In this document: positions 62,502 to 64,000 of the stretch, one piece after another
Layout: every line of letters starts with the position of its first letter
How positions within the stretch are numbered: the stretch's first letter is position 1
Source: Campylobacteraceae bacterium
GTDB lineage: Bacteria; Campylobacterota; Campylobacteria; Campylobacterales; Sulfurovaceae
Direction of reading: 5' to 3'
Assembly: GCA_027024155.1 (NCBI GenBank)
Contig: JALVTE010000121.1
Location: 62,001-126,000 of the forward strand
DNA: 64,000 nt
Notes under the pieces: generated by a model
Databases searched by the model: none
What the model saw: only the letters and a program-made list of their open reading frames with translations
What the model was told of the DNA's origin: nothing
Made by a program: the position numbers and the translations under genes

Positions 62502-64000
62502 ATGAGTGGATTAGGTAGAAGAGAATTTATGTATATGATGGCTGCTTTAGGTAGTACGCCTATTTTCGCTAATTCTCACATGAGATTATCTCCAGAAGGC
62601 GGTATAAAAGATTATTATAAACTTAAGCCATTTGGAAATGCAAGAATTTTACATATGACAGATAGTCATGCACAGTTAATGCCAGTTTACTTTAGAGAAC
62701 CAAGTGTAAATATTGGTCTATTTGGTAATAAAAATGTACCACCACATGTTGTTGGTAAATATTTTTTAGACTATTTCCATATTAAAAATAATGATAGATT
62801 AACTTATGCATTTACATGTGTAGATTTTGAAAAACATGCTAAAGCAATAGGTAGAGTAGGTGGTTTTGCACACTTAAAAACTATTGTTGATCATTTACGA
62901 GGAGAGTTTGGTAAAGATAAGACTCTATTCTTAGATGGTGGAGATACATGGCAAGGTAGCTGGACTGCTTTACAAACTCGTGGTAAAGATATGGTAGGTG
63001 CAATGAACCTTTTAGGTGTAGATGTGTGTACCGGACACTGGGAGTTTACATATACAGAAAAAGAGATTCTGGATAATATTAAGCATTTAAATGCAGACTT
63101 TATTGCACAAAATGTTTTTGTAAAAGAAGATGCACTAATGGATGGCTCTCCAGCATATGATGAAGATAGTGGAAGACTATTTAAGCCATATGTTATGAAA
63201 AAACTAGGCAAAGCAAATGTTGCTGTAATTGGACAAGCATTCCCATATACAACTATTGCAAACCCTAAGAGATTTATTCCAGATTGGACATTTGGTATTA
63301 AAGCTGATGATATGCAAACTCTTGTTGATCAAATCAAGAAAAAAGAGAAGCCAGATGCAATTATTGTTATCTCTCATAACGGTTATGATGTTGATAAGAA
63401 GATGGCACAAGTTGTTAGTGGTATCGACTTTATCATGGGAGGACACACTCACGATGGCGTTCCAGAAGCAGTACCTGTTAAAAACAAAGGTGGGGTAACT
63501 CACGTATGTAACGCAGGTAGTAATGGTAAGTTTTTAAATGTACTAGACTTAGATATTAAAGATGGTAAAATTGCTGACTTTAAATTTACGCTACTTCCAA
63601 TTTTTCCAGATGTAGTGCCAGAAGATAAAGAGATGAAAGCATACATCGAGAAGGTAAGAGCTCCGTACAAAAAAGATTTAGAAAGAGTAATTGCTACAAC
63701 TGATGTAACACTATTTAGAAGAGGTAACTTTAACGGAAGTTTTGACCAAATTATTTGTGATGCACTTCGCCATGTTAAAGGTGCTGATGTTTCTCTATCT
63801 CCAGGATTTAGATGGGGTACAACCGTAATGGCTGGTGATAAGATTACATTTGATGATTTAGCAACACAAACTGCTATGACTTACCCAGAGACTTATGTAA
63901 AAGAGATTAAAGGTAAGAATATCAAAGATATCTTAGAAGATGTTGCAGATAACCTATTTAACCCAGACCCATTCTATCAGCAGGGTGGAGATATGGTTAG
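62502..64000 (+). CDS. soxB: SoxB, thiosulfohydrolase (3' end outside window)
   Basis: Dinuclear-Mn hydrolase releasing sulfate from SoxY-bound S-thiosulfonate. 499 codons are visible. Twin-arginine signal GRREFMYMMAAL (Arg6-Arg7), and metal/active-site motifs of the 5'-nucleotidase fold: LHMTDSHAQLMP, LDGGDTWQGSW, CTGHWEFTYTE, ISHNGYDVD and MGGHTHDGVPE. AAAGGAAAAAA precedes the ATG at 62502. The frame is open to the window end, which cuts the C-terminal domain. Last visible sox gene. Confidence 0.97.
   Translation, partial: MSGLGRREFMYMMAALGSTPIFANSHMRLSPEGGIKDYYKLKPFGNARILHMTDSHAQLMPVYFREPSVNIGLFGNKNVPPHVVGKYFLDYFHIKNNDRLTYAFTCVDFEKHAKAIGRVGGFAHLKTIVDHLRGEFGKDKTLFLDGGDTWQGSWTALQTRGKDMVGAMNLLGVDVCTGHWEFTYTEKEILDNIKHLNADFIAQNVFVKEDALMDGSPAYDEDSGRLFKPYVMKKLGKANVAVIGQAFPYTTIANPKRFIPDWTFGIKADDMQTLVDQIKKKEKPDAIIVISHNGYDVDKKMAQVVSGIDFIMGGHTHDGVPEAVPVKNKGGVTHVCNAGSNGKFLNVLDLDIKDGKIADFKFTLLPIFPDVVPEDKEMKAYIEKVRAPYKKDLERVIATTDVTLFRRGNFNGSFDQIICDALRHVKGADVSLSPGFRWGTTVMAGDKITFDDLATQTAMTYPETYVKEIKGKNIKDILEDVADNLFNPDPFYQQGGDMV

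Overview
The window is AT-rich, gene-dense DNA whose gene content fits a sulfur-oxidising member of the Campylobacterota (epsilonproteobacteria; Sulfurovum- or Sulfurimonas-like, genus not settled from the sequence). The main pointers are a complete thiosulfate-oxidising Sox operon with SoxCD, a group III truncated haemoglobin, LutABC, very short intergenic gaps with many 1-26 nt gene overlaps, and AT-biased codon use.

Layout. 1-3705: a small integrative-element module (tyrosine integrase cut by the left edge, two small DNA-binding or replication-like proteins, two sets of short direct repeats) beside tRNA-Ser and the 4.5S SRP RNA. 4199-6795: a three-repeat lipoprotein, an amidase and a small membrane protein. 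6877-15931: a MoxR/DUF58/BatA-B/BatC/BatD envelope-stress operon, interrupted by two ClC channel genes and carrying a heptanucleotide array. 15945-20090: a NodB-like deacetylase, an unknown secreted protein, a decayed intergenic stretch and two tandem outer-membrane barrel paralogues. 20097-25279 (minus strand): a tightly packed five-gene operon of PqqD-like protein, ATP-grasp ligase, PLP decarboxylase, urea-transporter/M23-peptidase fusion and TPR protein. This is the best candidate here for an undescribed pathway. 25482-28478: rhodanese, oleate hydratase and an MtfA-type peptidase.

28485-31269: a WYL regulator divergent from an RtcB-PrfH RNA-repair/ribosome-rescue pair. 31308-33042 (minus): an arsenic-type set (ArsR, redox-thiol protein, DUF318 permease) with a perfect palindromic operator. 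33156-36963: small unknowns and a large Ig/cadherin-like lipoprotein. 37080-46354: a type II secretion (pseudopilus) locus, divergently organised, without gspF or a prepilin peptidase. 46372-56778: MsrB, RhlE, a YjiK-like lipoprotein, a His-rich beta-propeller, YchJ, LutABC, a secreted unknown, an L,D-transpeptidase with a very basic tail, and a truncated haemoglobin. 57177-64000: soxC-D-X-Y-Z-A-(unknown)-B, with soxB cut by the right edge and a large direct repeat between soxD and soxX.

How they fit together. The Sox products form one periplasmic thiosulfate oxidation cycle: SoxYZ carries the substrate, SoxAX loads it, SoxB releases sulfate and SoxCD oxidises the sulfane sulfur. Most of the rest serves the envelope (Bat, T2SS, amidase, L,D-transpeptidase, deacetylase, lipoproteins, barrels) or stress repair (RtcB-PrfH, MsrB, Ars, haemoglobin). 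All functions are read from sequence motifs without database searches. Residue positions marked 'about' are estimates.
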